From: Datnioides undecimradiatus
Lineage: Eukaryota; Chordata; Actinopteri; Lobotiformes; Datnioididae
Reading direction: 5' to 3'
Length of the DNA stretch: 64,000 bases
Assembly (NCBI GenBank): GCA_008933995.1
Contig: WARS01000014.1
Coordinates: 6,061,192 to 6,125,191, forward strand
Positions within the stretch are counted from its first letter, which is position 1. Each line of letters begins with the position of its first letter. Below, piece by piece: positions 11,901 through 24,500 of the stretch. Below the pieces are notes generated by a model. It worked only from the letters and a program-made list of their open reading frames with translations. It had not been told where the DNA came from and ran no database searches. The position numbers were made by a program, and so were the translations under genes.

Positions 11901-14900
11901 AACACATTGTCTATTGTCAGGTCATTCCAGTCCAAAGAAAATGGGGATTTCAATGTTGCTGAACAGGATGAGAAACACAAGCCGTCAGACGATCACACAG
12001 GCTGTAAACAAAACGCAGAATTAGCCAAATGTGTTCTGAAGGGAGACACGGGCGATCAATGAAGTCCTCCCCCAGCTCACAGATGTGGCGAACTTCGACC
12101 TGCTGCACTTGCTGTAGGCGTGCTGGTGCAGGTTTTCTGTGCGATGACAGATTGTTAAGATACGATGAATGAATACATGAATATTAACCACTCTAAGTAA
12201 AATTTGTCTCCATTTACTGATTGATCGTTTGGGTTGCACAAATTGCTAAAAAAGAGATAAATGCCCTCATCGTAGCAAATTAAAAATATGATTTAAAATG
12301 CATTAATGTTATTGAAGTACTTAAAAGGAAAAGTAACTTCCTATTTCCTATCCTATTTACCTCTATTAGTATTTAATTATATACCACCTGTGCTCATTTC
12401 ACATTACATGTTGTCATCGGAACAGGTGTTCATGTAAATATATACATGTGCTGTACGAGTATAAACCCTGAAATCAGGTCAGCAGGTTTCCTCACCGTGT
12501 CACACTAAAAGCAGCTCGTGTTGACTGCGTGCATTTTAAGCCTTCAACTCAGAGCAATTACAGACGGCATCGACTTGAGACCACGGCTTTCGTGATGAGC
12601 GTACGGTGAGCAGTGGTCTGTTCGGGAACCTAAGCCTTAAGTTCTGTAGATTAGATTTGTAGACGAGATGTGTTGAGGCATTGATAGAAACATTCAGGGC
12701 AGCAGATTCCGTCTGGGTCGAGTCATGAGCAGCTTGTCCAGACAAGTCCTGTGCGTGGAGAGGAGGACATAACACAGGGCCTGATCCCAATCACACACAC
12801 ACACACTCTGACAAGAAGCCCCTTTTTCCAATACGCCTTCATTACTCATCCTGTCTCTGTTTCACTCCCAACATCACTCATTCACTTCAACAGTTCATAC
12901 ATTTATACAACATTTGTTAACGTGTGTGTTTTTTAATTTCAGATTTTCTTTTTCATGGAAAAACAATTTATTTGCTTTATAGACCAGGATCCTGCCACCA
13001 GCTCGTGTGGAAGACCAGAGCCGACGGTCAGCGAGCGCAGGTTGATTCCCATCAGCGCAGGTCAACCAGTGGCCGGGCTCCGGGGCTCAGCTGCAGCTGT
13101 CGTGTTGAACAGTGACCCTGTGTGGAGTTCATGTCATGTGTGGGAGGCAGTGACAGACTTGCGGTTTCTGTGTCTCTGTCTGGGCTGGACTGCATTGAGC
13201 AATCGGCCACATGTTTGGGCTTTGTGTGCAGCCTTTGAGCCGGCGTTTCCTCGGTGTGACTTGCGCTTTTGTGTCGAGGGGAGGCGAACCCTGTGGCCGG
13301 CGGGGTGCCTATAGCCTGATTACATGTTCTGTGCGTGCTGCTGTCTGTGCAGGCCGGCTCACGATGCAACTCTAGAAAACGCAGAGGAGAGAGAAAGGAC
13401 GGGCGAGAGTGCCAGATTTCCTCTCCTAATGGAAAACATACTGAGAATTTCTCCCCCCAAAAAATGTCTCTTTTATTTGTTTCCTCCCTGCTTCCTTTTG
13501 CTTTGGGTTTTTTTTTAATTGCAGAAGATTCCAGGCCAGAGCGACTTGAGGTTTCTCCCTCTTGTGGTAAATCTGGAGGCTCTTACCGGATCACGCTGCG
13601 GCTCAGCCATGCCAAAAGCGCAGCGTCACTTTCGACACAAACATACATCCCACCCCTCCCTGCCCGCCGCAGCAGGCAGATGCAGTCAGCCAGTGGGCAG
13701 AAGCCACAGCTCTGTGCCACAGAGGTACTGCCCTGCCACCCCTCCTGTGAAGAAGGGCAAGGCTCGCAGCTATGGCTCATTTAGGCCACTGCTATGATTA
13801 TGCATCCAATTTCTGTTTTTAATTCCCAAAAGCCCCTTTTTTTCATCTGCTGTTCATCTGCTGCTTTTTATAGCTTCTATGCTCTTTATCCTACTTCCCT
13901 CACATGTGTCTGAGACTGGCTTTTATTCCTAGAACGTAAAACTCTGAGGTGCTGTTGTGTTTTCCGTCGTGTCGGCAGGATGGTACCACTGACAGCAGTG
14001 ATGGTTTGTCACCACAGACTAAAATACCCCAACGACTGTCCCGTGGATTGTCATGAAGCTTTGCACGGACGGTCATGTTCCCCTGAGAATGAATCCTTAA
14101 GTGTTCTGGTGGCGTGAGGTTGAAATGTGTGGTTTGGAGTAAAATATCTGGCTAAATACTGGAAGCGCTGCCATGAAACTTTGCACAGACGTTCATGTTC
14201 CCTCTCAGAATGAATTATAATCACTTTGCTTCTTTATTGAGCTGCATCATCAAAATTTTCCAGTTCTTTGGAAAATCACCAAATATCTGCAAAACTGATG
14301 ACATCAGCCTCAGCCTGATTTTAGCAGTAATTAGCTAATGTAATGCTAACATGCTAAACCAGGGTAGTGAACATTGCAGTAGTTATACCTGCAGCACATT
14401 AGGGTGTTCATGTGGTCATTGTGAGCATGTGAGCATGCTGGCATTGGCATTAGCGCCGCTGTGCCTAAGCCTCCCAGGCTCTAGACTCTGCCATCAGCAT
14501 ACAGTAAATCAGAGGACAGCAGGTCTGTTTATGTGCTGAGGGGACTCGCCGTGTATGCCGGCAGGTGGTGAGTCACACATGGCAGTGTTCACAACAGACT
14601 GAGCTCTAAACAGGGGCACGGCAGTTGCTGTCAATGTTTTCCCCCTCCGGCTCCTCATACCTTTTTTTAGGTTTTGTTCTAAAATACCCTGAACCACATC
14701 TTTCTCTCCCTGCTTTACAAGTGTTTGTTTGCCTTTTAATTGGTGTGTGAGGCGCCCCTCCCCTCCCCATGGTCTAACTGAGTTGCCAGGATACAGACCA
14801 GGGGAAGGAATTTCAGCACCTCTGTAAATCTATGAAGGGCTCCGGCAAACATGGTTCAGTCTTTAGCAAAACAGTTCAGTACATTAAACGCTCATTCATC

Positions 14901-17900
14901 GCGTGGACACTTTGTTTCTGGGACAGGTTTTAATGTGACACCTGAGGGCTCTGCTCTGTCAACAGGTGGCGCTTTGCTCGATGGCCTCAAACAGAAGTCC
15001 AAATATTGTAATGGATCGACCGCCCAGCCTGTGACTTACTGTTTGTCCACCCCTCGGTCCGAGTGACCAGGCTTTTAGAAATGTTGTGGTCATCCTGCGT
15101 GTATGGCCTCAATGTTGGGATATGAATGGAGGTTTGTTGGGCAGCCGTGCTTGGAACAAGGTGATGTGTGTTCCCTCTCTAAACTTCAGAGTTTATGTCA
15201 CTTGTAAAACCCAGATTGACTGGTTTGTATATGCAGGCGAAGGGAACAGGCTTGTTTATCCTCTGACTGACGTAATTCTGTGATTAGCTCGGGGGTTTTT
15301 TTATACCTCCGCTCTCCGTCTCGCGCACACACACAGACACACAGTCTGATCCCAGGCAGACGCTGCAGCTGACCTGAGACGAGGCCCATATGAACTCAAT
15401 TTTCTCCCACAGACAGCCAAAACAACCAAAAACAACAACAAAAAAATGCATGCTGACGTATGCAGATAGGAAGGAAATCAATAAAAAACAAACAAGGCGG
15501 CAGAGCGGCGAGATGAAAGGGAGCTCGGAGGGCAGGCGGCTGGAATTTAGCACATCTGTTACCTTGGCAGGGCTCTCAATCATGTGCGATGTTGTGGAGG
15601 CTGAGAGGTGGTCAGAGAGCGGCCGCGCAGGTTGTCTCCAAGCTCGCTCACGTGTTTTTCACCCGTGGATACAAGACGGGATATTTTCACGTCCGTGTTG
15701 TTTTTAAAGATGACAGTTTCCTCTCAGTCTCAGTAAGAGTTTGCTGTTTCCCCTCCTTTTACACTCGGTCAAGAGGAATCCGGAGAGTCTTAATGCTATT
15801 GCTTCACAGCTCTTGGACATTTCTGTATTATTTATGAGTTGATTAGTTTACCGCAGTTTTCAATAAACGCCTCTGGTATGTGTTGCACAACACATTATAA
15901 GCTTCTGTAAATCACATGGGAAAATGGCTGAGCTGAACAACAACTGTTTTCACAGCCCGGGCGCCAAACTGGATTTATATACTGTTGCAAATGTTGTATA
16001 TCTGTAAGAAACACTACTGCTGGTTGTTTTAGAGTTTTATTTTATACGTTCATCCTTCTTCATATCATCTGTTTAGGACCATTGTTTTATCTGTTGCCTG
16101 ATTCCCTATCATCATGATTAGTACGATAACTTACATCATCCCGTTTTTTTATTCCGTGCTGCCATCTTGGCAAGCCTGCCTCGCGTAAGAGGTTTCCAAC
16201 CTGAAACGGGGCTTAACTGGTTCAATAAAACACAAACAGTCTGAATATTACAAAAAAGAAAAGAACATCTTTCATCCAACCTTCTCATTTTAGATCTGAA
16301 GGCCCTGACGTCCACTTGGACAGAGTGTGTTATGTGGTGTTATTGTATCCCTGTTGCCCTGAGACAACCACTCAAGACAATGATGTTTGCCAGTAACAAC
16401 ACACTCGCACCGGTCTGCTCGCCCCACTGTTTCTTTTCCTACCAGTAAATTACATGGAGCGACAGCCACAAGCCTTTGAATGAATCACGTTTGGACAAAA
16501 ATAACAAAACTGGCAGCGATAACAAAACTGTGTTCCTGCCTGGTGATTATACCTCGAGTTTGGTAAATAGCTGCGCTTTTAGATCTCACCGAGTTGTTGT
16601 CTGGAATTCCCCCTCATACTGTTATAATGATACAGTGCGCACTCAGATCAAGAGACAACCCTCATTTATTTTCACAGCTTTGTTAAAACCATTAATGCAC
16701 AGGCACATTCCAGCCACAGAGTGATTCATGAAGAGAGCGAGGGCGGAAGGCGTTTCAACCTCATTACCTTTAACCTCCTCCTGTTTGTCCCACAGTTGCT
16801 GCGCCTGGTGACGGTGTCTGAGAAGCGCTGGCGAGCCAGGTCGCGTGGAGGCGGAGTGGACGGGTGGAGCGAGGAGGGGGACGAGGGATTCGAGAGCGGT
16901 GACTGTGACGATGAAGATGAGTGCGCCGGGGTGTCGGGGCTGGGGCCGCCACCGAGGCGCAAACGGCTACGCATCTTCGCAGGTTAGACGCAAATATATT
17001 AAAATCGGACCTGAAAATGAGCTTTAACCGCATCGTGTGTGGTTTCAAATGAGTCGCTGCATCCACGCTGATAACTTAAAATGACCCTAAATTGCATTTA
17101 TGAGGCTGCCCGTGAAAAAAACCCCAAAAACTGTTGGGCACAAGCTGTTAAGTTGTTTACGTTTAAGCCTGCTAACCAAAATTGAGCTATTTACTTTAAA
17201 ACTGGTAAGTGCATGAGTAGGTCTGGCTTCCTCTGCAGTTAGTCAGAGAGATAACAGTCCAAACACAGGCAGTGGGCACAGCAGAGGAGTGTTTACATGA
17301 CTGCTGTACATGTTGACACCACTGTGACACTATGCAACAGGAGACGCGAGACTTCCTCAGGTAGCCGCCTCACCTCGACCCCTCGACCTCCCGGCCGCCG
17401 ATCCCTCAGAAAACGTCAGACGTGCACTCCGAAAGCCAAACAAAGAACAAATGAAGCTACAAACTGTTGGAAGAAAAGAAACCAAACAGAAAACGAGGCA
17501 GAAAACAGCCAGGGAGCAGGAACAAGGGGGTTCGATACACCGACACAAAGCCGGCGCAGCTGAGCAAACACGGCAGTGGGAGTAGTCCTCCTGTCGGGGA
17601 TGTTGTGGCAGAGATTTGGGTTCATCGGGCAGGCAGCGAGAGCAGGAACCCGGGGTTAACGCAGGAATCTTGCAGGGCCATCACTTCCAGCAGGCTGGGC
17701 CGTGAGAGTCAGATGCCCTCTCTCGCAGGCTCCTGTTAGCCTGACTGTACAGTTCTGCTTCGATACACAGAGTCATTACACTGTCTCCTCTTGCTCACAA
17801 GCTGCTGAAGTTGACACAGCGGGAAATTAAAGCGCCTTTTATGGTCTGACCTCTATTTCAGTCTCAATATCCCCTGTATTTCCCTTATCTGCCCTGTGAA

Positions 17901-18243
17901 TTAGCAGATGAGACGTGCATTTAGTGTGTGTGTTTGTGTGTGTGCAGGCACATATACTGTATATGCCTGCCTGTGTTTGTTTGTACACGAGCCAGTAATG
18001 TTTGCAGACCTTGGAGGGTCTCATCTCATTGGTAGGCGCACAGATAGCCGCTGATAGCCTGTGATGACCCAGCAAAACGCTGACCGAGCACGGCCGCTCA
18101 GCCCATTTTGGTCAAACAGGGGACTGGGGTTCAAAGGTCAACCTGCAGAGCACGAGGCCTAATGGGCTGCCTGTCTGTGCTGTGCTGCTTTGAGATGGAC
18201 GAGGCAGATCTGGTTTCACAAAGCCTGGAGCGGAGCGACGGTT

Positions 18244-18284
<41 letters not shown>

Positions 18285-18477
18285 AGAGCCAGGGAAAGGT
18301 GACAGAAGCCACAGCAACAAGGTGCAGACAGGACGGGGGCAGGGCTGAAATCCCCACACTGCCCGGCTGTCAGTCTGCTGACCACACAGAGGATGTTCCC
18401 GAACATGCGTACTGACTGATCTGTCCTCGCTACAGATTCCATAACCTGCTGATCACCAATGCTATACATACACACAC

Positions 18478-18509
<32 letters not shown>

Positions 18510-21500
18510 TTCCCCTCCCGACCATTCAGACCCCATGTCGCACATTCCCCAGGGCATTCCAGGCCAGGAGAGCTATTCCAGGACAGGGACCCCACTACAC
18601 CAGCCCCACCCCTCCAAAGCCAGACATACAGCCAGGCACTAGACTGGTTACAGCTCACACACCAGACAGATCTCCCACTGACCTCCCTGCTGATGTCTCA
18701 GGTAATGCTATTAGTTATGGTGGATGCAGAATCAGGTCAGAAGATGAATCTTATTTAAAAATCCGATTTTTAAAATCAAATCTAAAACATGAAAATAAAA
18801 TCTTCAGCTTTCATTTCCAACTCACATGAGACTGAAGCAGTTTAATTTGACTGGTGGGACACGCCAACGCAGCAGCTCTAATCCATTACAGTTTCACACA
18901 TGTGCTGAACAAAACACGTGGCACGACACGACACGATGCTGATCACACGATCGAATGAAACTGTCCTCAGTCACTTATGTGCATTGTTTAAAGCAAGCAT
19001 ATGCGACTGTTTCTGGACAGTGGCCGCTGTGGCTGCAAGTGTCAATTATTGGATGATGCTAAATGGTGACATGCAGGGCGATAGTAACACAAGTAGGCAA
19101 GTGTCACGAAGTCAGCTAACTGACTCGGCAATGCTATTTCAACTGCAATATATGTCTAAAATTAGCTAATGTTAGCTAATAGTAACCACCACAGGCTACT
19201 GGTTGCAGCAAACCTATGACTGCATTTAACTGTTTGTTCTTGTTTGTGTTTGTGCTTTTCAGAAGTCACATGATTTTAGGCAGTGACATGATTTGTGTGT
19301 TATAGCACCAGAATGTGAGCGCAGGTCGTTATTACACTATGCAAACTCAAGATTACATAGTTACCCATTCAGAAAATACCTGTTGCATCCAGGGTGAAAA
19401 ACAATTATTTTATATAATTATGCACGACCCCAAAATGTGCACGCTCACACACAGGGGTGTGTGTTTGGCAGTGTGTGTAGTTTTGTTTTGTTTAGCTTTT
19501 TTTTAAATCCTGTAATCTGTGATATCGTATGACTGTCTTTTGCTCACGATGAGGGCTCACCTGTGTTTCCACGCTTTCATGCACACCTGCTCTCTGACCG
19601 GTCGCCCTGTGTAGGAAACAAAGACGCTGCCACCTTCTTCATGAACTCCGCTCAAAGCCTCTCTCTACTCCCTCATCCTTCTTTCAGTTTTGGTGTTTTT
19701 TTGTGTGCAGCAATGCTTTCAGAAAACAGCCGCGCAAACAGCACAGACGAACACAGGAAAGATGTCGCTCTTGAAGTTTTCTGAAACAGGCGGCGACGAG
19801 GTGAAATATAGCGGATCATCCTCACAAATGCCAAGGTGATGTGTCTTGAAGTTAGCTCCAAAGCAAGATGACTCACACTGAGAAAATGTGGAAATAATCC
19901 ACAGAAATGCCTGTTTTTATAACAGGAGCTGACCACTCGGGCCTAACCCACTTATAAAGATGTCTATTTAAGAGTCTAACACTAACTGCTAGACTAAATA
20001 ACTTGTTAAAATGGGTTTTTGATGCAGTTTGGAAACATTCAGTAGTCTGAAAGCCAACAGTTGGTGGGCTCTGCCACGGCCCAGCGGCCCAGAGCTCTGC
20101 CTTGTGTGTTTTCTTGCTGAGCTGGACGGGCCTTTGCTGTGTGCTGTACCTCGCCACGCTCAGCAGGAGCAGCGTGAATAGGCCTCTTGTTATGTTCCTG
20201 CACTCAGACGTTCGGTCACTGTAAGCACCCCGATGGAAAGCTGCTCTTTTGGAAGCTCTTGAGCATTTTATCAGTGCCAGGGGTTAGCAAAATACAAAGT
20301 GGAAATATTCCTGTAATGTGAAACACGTGGCTTACGATGGGAGGCCGGGCTGGGCTCACCTTTCAGGTCTGCTACAAATTTTGCGGCCTGGAACAAAGGA
20401 GCGAGTAAAAGAGAGAAGAAGGTGATGAAAGAATGCGGGGGAAGAACAGAGAGAGAGACAAAAACACCTTTGATAACTCTAAAGGTTGATACACTGGGAA
20501 ACCTAAACATTCTTTACCCTGTGCGTGGGTTGAACTGACAGCCATACGTGCTGCCAGTACAAGAACCTGGTATGTTAATTAACCACAGCTGTGACCCCCT
20601 GACCCTCGGCACCTGATAGGTGAGTCACACGGCGCCGGTCTTCCACAGCAGTGTTTGCCACATGTCTTCATCAAGGCAGCCATAAGCCAGACACTGTTGA
20701 CATTAGCTCTGTCAGCTCTGGGCGCATCCACCCTTTATACCATTTCCTGCTCCTGTAAGCTCCACATGCTTTCATAAAGCTGATTATCTGAGCTACTGCT
20801 CCCATGAACGTGCTTCCTGTGGAGGAGTCGTCCACATGTGCTTGCCAGGTAGCGGGCCCACCGCGTGCCATAGGTTAGCGTGAGACCGAAAGAAACAGGC
20901 TCAGGCTGTGCAGATGTGCGAGGAGGAGTGCAGGTGTTTGGGTGGAGGAGGAATCTGGGTGCCCACATGGCTCGATGGTTTTCCAACAGCGTGCAGAGCC
21001 AGATGATACAAAAAAACACGTAGTCTTAAACAAAGCATAAACGTCTGAAGCCGGCCTCCATCAGGACTAAATCTTCTACCAAAATGTGTAAAATTAAAGG
21101 AAACGGGTGAAACTGTTGAGTCCAATTTTCATCAGCAGTTGCAGTTTTGTTAACTTGGCACTTGACTTGAAACGCTAAAGACCTCTTACTTTGAGCGATG
21201 CCAGCAGTGTGGCCACTTAGGTCCAGGCTGAAAGACCTCAGGAGATGACATGTACTGACTCGCCATCGTCAGGCAACACTTGCTAAGACGCTTAAGTAAA
21301 ATCTGGAGTGTGATAAACACTGTGCCTGCTTAGCATCCACATGTTAGCTGGTAACTGTGTGAGTGTTAGTGTGCTGAAGTTAGCATTTGGCCCAAAGCGC
21401 CACTTTGCCTAAGTACAGCCTCGCTAAGATGCTGTTATTTCATGCCAACTGAAATTACCAACCAGAAACATAAATTATCAATCAGAACTCTTTTAAATAC

Positions 21501-24500
21501 CTCCAACGCAGAAAAGCTTTGGTTGTGATAACATAGATTGATGTTACCAAGTATGTTTTTTCTTTGCAACCAGTGATCTTGAAGTGTTCCTATGAAACAA
21601 TATAATTATGATTTATTTTTTTCCAAAGAAATAGAAGAACAGATGTTTTTGCTCAGTCGATGGCAATCTGCAAATCAAAATCTTCTCTCCACAAGAGATT
21701 TGGAAGAAATGCCTACTGCTCTCATCCTTGGCTGACAAAACCATCATTCTTGAGCCAACTAAAATGTGTTTATCTTTGACATCATTAATCAGGAACGTAG
21801 ACTCTTTTCCATAATAGATATGTAATGTTTCTGGAGAAGTCCTTAAATCAGTGGAAACCTTAAAAGCCCCGAGTTAAAGGCGTAGTTGAAATGTTTAAGG
21901 GTGGTGCTGGTGAAGAGACCGATAATGTGTTACACACTGGAAGTGTTCTGACCCAATGTTCTCCACAGCCGTCCCTCCTTGAGCTTATAAACAACCTCTG
22001 TAAATTCAGCCAATCCTCCTCCTTCCCCACCTCCTCCACGCCCCTCACAAAAATAATGAAGCTTGCCACCATCTGTGTAAACAGGCTTGGCTCGTATGAG
22101 CTCAAATCTCTCGCTCTCGCTGGGCCCGGCCACAAGGCACTGTGTGTCCCCGGATATGGGGCTGAGAGTGGCGGCAATGCAGGGGAAGATGGGGAAAGAG
22201 AAGGGGAAAGGGGAGGAGAAGAACATGGGGGTGAAGTTACCCTCTTATTAGACCCTTGTTGGTCTTCTGCCATGGAGCTTTCTCAAATCAATCCGGGGAT
22301 AAAACCCTTAAGATTAGCCAGAAGGCAGGAAGAAGAGCCCTGGTTTTAATTTCTGTGGATACAAGCGCACAGAGCCGACTGGGTTCTCATCATCTACACC
22401 AGTTGTTGGGGGGGGGGGGGGGGCTACCAGTGTTTGATTCATCTTGTAGGCCTATGCGTTTCTCTGTGTTTGTGTGTGCCTCTCGGAAAAGCGTTTGTTT
22501 GCTCAAGAGCTTTATTTACATTCACAGGCACTTTTTGGACGCACTAAATTGATTCCAGGCCCGTTCCTGGGTCATGTCCATCAGCTCAGCCACAGTCCAC
22601 AAACACTCTGCACACAGCGGGGCCATTCTCGAGGCCCGCTGCTCCGCTGCTCACCGCCGCAGTGACACACAGCAGCCATTTTGTGGGAATGTCTTAAAAG
22701 CCTGGCTGAGGGTTCGGGTGGTTTGCATTTTACATGTTAACCCTCTACTTTCACCTGCGTCTCCTAAATCCTCCCTCTGTCTGTCTTTTTCTCCCCTTGG
22801 CCTGCTCCCGCTCTGTTTTCCCGGCCCATTCTACAAAGTAACTCTGATGCGGCGAACGTTGCAGGAGCCCTGCTGTCGATAGACTCCGAGCTGCTGGAGG
22901 AAACCGCAGGCTAACCACTAAAAAGGGCTTGGATAGATAGTGAAAGTGCTCAACAGGAGCTCACTGTGTGTGTACAGTCAGTCAGACCGGCCAAATTGTC
23001 ACTCTTGGCTGTATTTCTTCCATGGCAGGAATGTAGGGAGAACGCTGCGTGTTTGTTGGCAGGAACATTTGCACAACAAACACACGTCTCAATCTGCCAG
23101 CTACATTTCCTTCACCGGACTGACTGCTGGACTCCAAGAGGAGAATGTAAACAGATCTGTGTGGGATGTCAGCTTTCCCCATTATTAAAAGATAAAGATA
23201 GTATCCAAAGAATGCGCTCCTTGGAGGGCTCCATGACCAGGACGTACCCCAGGACAAAGTCAAACGCTGACCCACCGGTCACCAGCTCAGCTACGTGAAC
23301 AACCACTCCTTCCTCTCTCTCTCCCTTTCTGTTAGACTCTATCTCTCTCTCTGATAAGAACCACCATTGTTCCATCTCTCCAGAAACACCCCTACCCGGT
23401 GCTCCCTGCCAACCTCTGACCCTCCGTCAGCACCGACCTCAGAGCTGCCGGAGGTTACAGGCCTACTCTGTACGCCGCGCAGCTCCCTACCCTGAACGAG
23501 CCCCTTGCCCTCAGCACAGAATCAACTCTTTGTATGTTTGATTTGTTATGGTTTTTACCCCTCTCACTTGGGCGCACACTTTCCACCCTCACTGAGCCGG
23601 CACTACGAGGAATTCTCGCTCAAAATTTATGTCCCAGTTTCGAGGGTTTTATTTCTCTTCGAGCTCCTTCTCTTACTCCTTTTCTACCATCATATTAGCT
23701 GTTGCTGGAAGCGGAGACTATAAATACATCGGAGTAAATCTAATTTGGATGGCGCAGGGAGAGGCCAGCGGGTGCAACATGCTGGTCATCCCCTCACCGA
23801 CACCACCTCCCTTCACTGACCATGTTAATTAATAGGTGTTGACTTGCGTCTGTCCCACAAAGATACAATTTAGAAAGTGTCTGGGAGGGTTGCTTTCCTT
23901 CTTTTGACACACACATTCAATACTCAGTCTGGAGACTCATCCCACCATGTGTTTCCTTTCTTCCTCCCCCGTCAATGTTCTTGTTCTGTTTTGCTTTACT
24001 TCCTTTAGTCTCCTAACCCCATTTCTCACCTCTGATTTCACCTTTATACTATTTACAGCTTCATGTCTGTTTGTGTCCTCAGTCCTTGTTGGCATCATGT
24101 CTTACTCTCTTGCCCTCTGTGTGGGAGGATCCCTCAGCCTAGAATAACAGTGAGTGTTGGGGAGGTTGGGAGGCCAGAGCAGCTCAGAGAGCGGTGCTGT
24201 TGCAAAGGCCCGGGGCAGGGCCTCCTCTGGGCGTCCCGTTTGTCTTGGCCCAACATTCCCAGTCTCTCCGAGCGCCCCTGTGGTCGGCCTGTGGGTGTGG
24301 AGGCAGACGGTCACATTCCCGCCAGCCCTTGGACAGAAGCATCCTGCACCGCTCCCTCAGTTCCTTCCCAGCTCTCAATCAGCAACGTCCCAGGACAAAC
24401 AGTCCTGGCCGTGTCCCAGAAGTTACAGAATGTGACCGAGAAGCCAATAATCACAGTTCAGCTCCCTATCTGTGACCCACTACAAGATAAGAGCCAATCA

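Larger units (their letters stand above)
2934..16795 (+). other. gpc3: gpc3 intron, 13.9 kb
   Basis: Runs from gtgagc to cccacag between two exons whose phases match. No additional convincing exon is seen on either strand. Contents include a 221-bp MITE-like element (5243-5463), a long interspersed repeat (about 5550-6262), a reverse copy of the same family (about 13984-14495), a polypyrimidine-rich stretch (about 8300-8407), a C/T-rich stretch with TACCTCC repeats (about 9526-9625) and a GT microsatellite (9807-9826). The rest looks like ordinary non-coding DNA. Enhancers may be present but cannot be recognised from sequence alone. Confidence 0.8.

Noticed and set aside
16726..17066. Overlapping open frames on both strands around 16.8 kb
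   Set aside because: The real exon is 16796-16982 on the + strand; the others are shadows over its GC-rich sequence.
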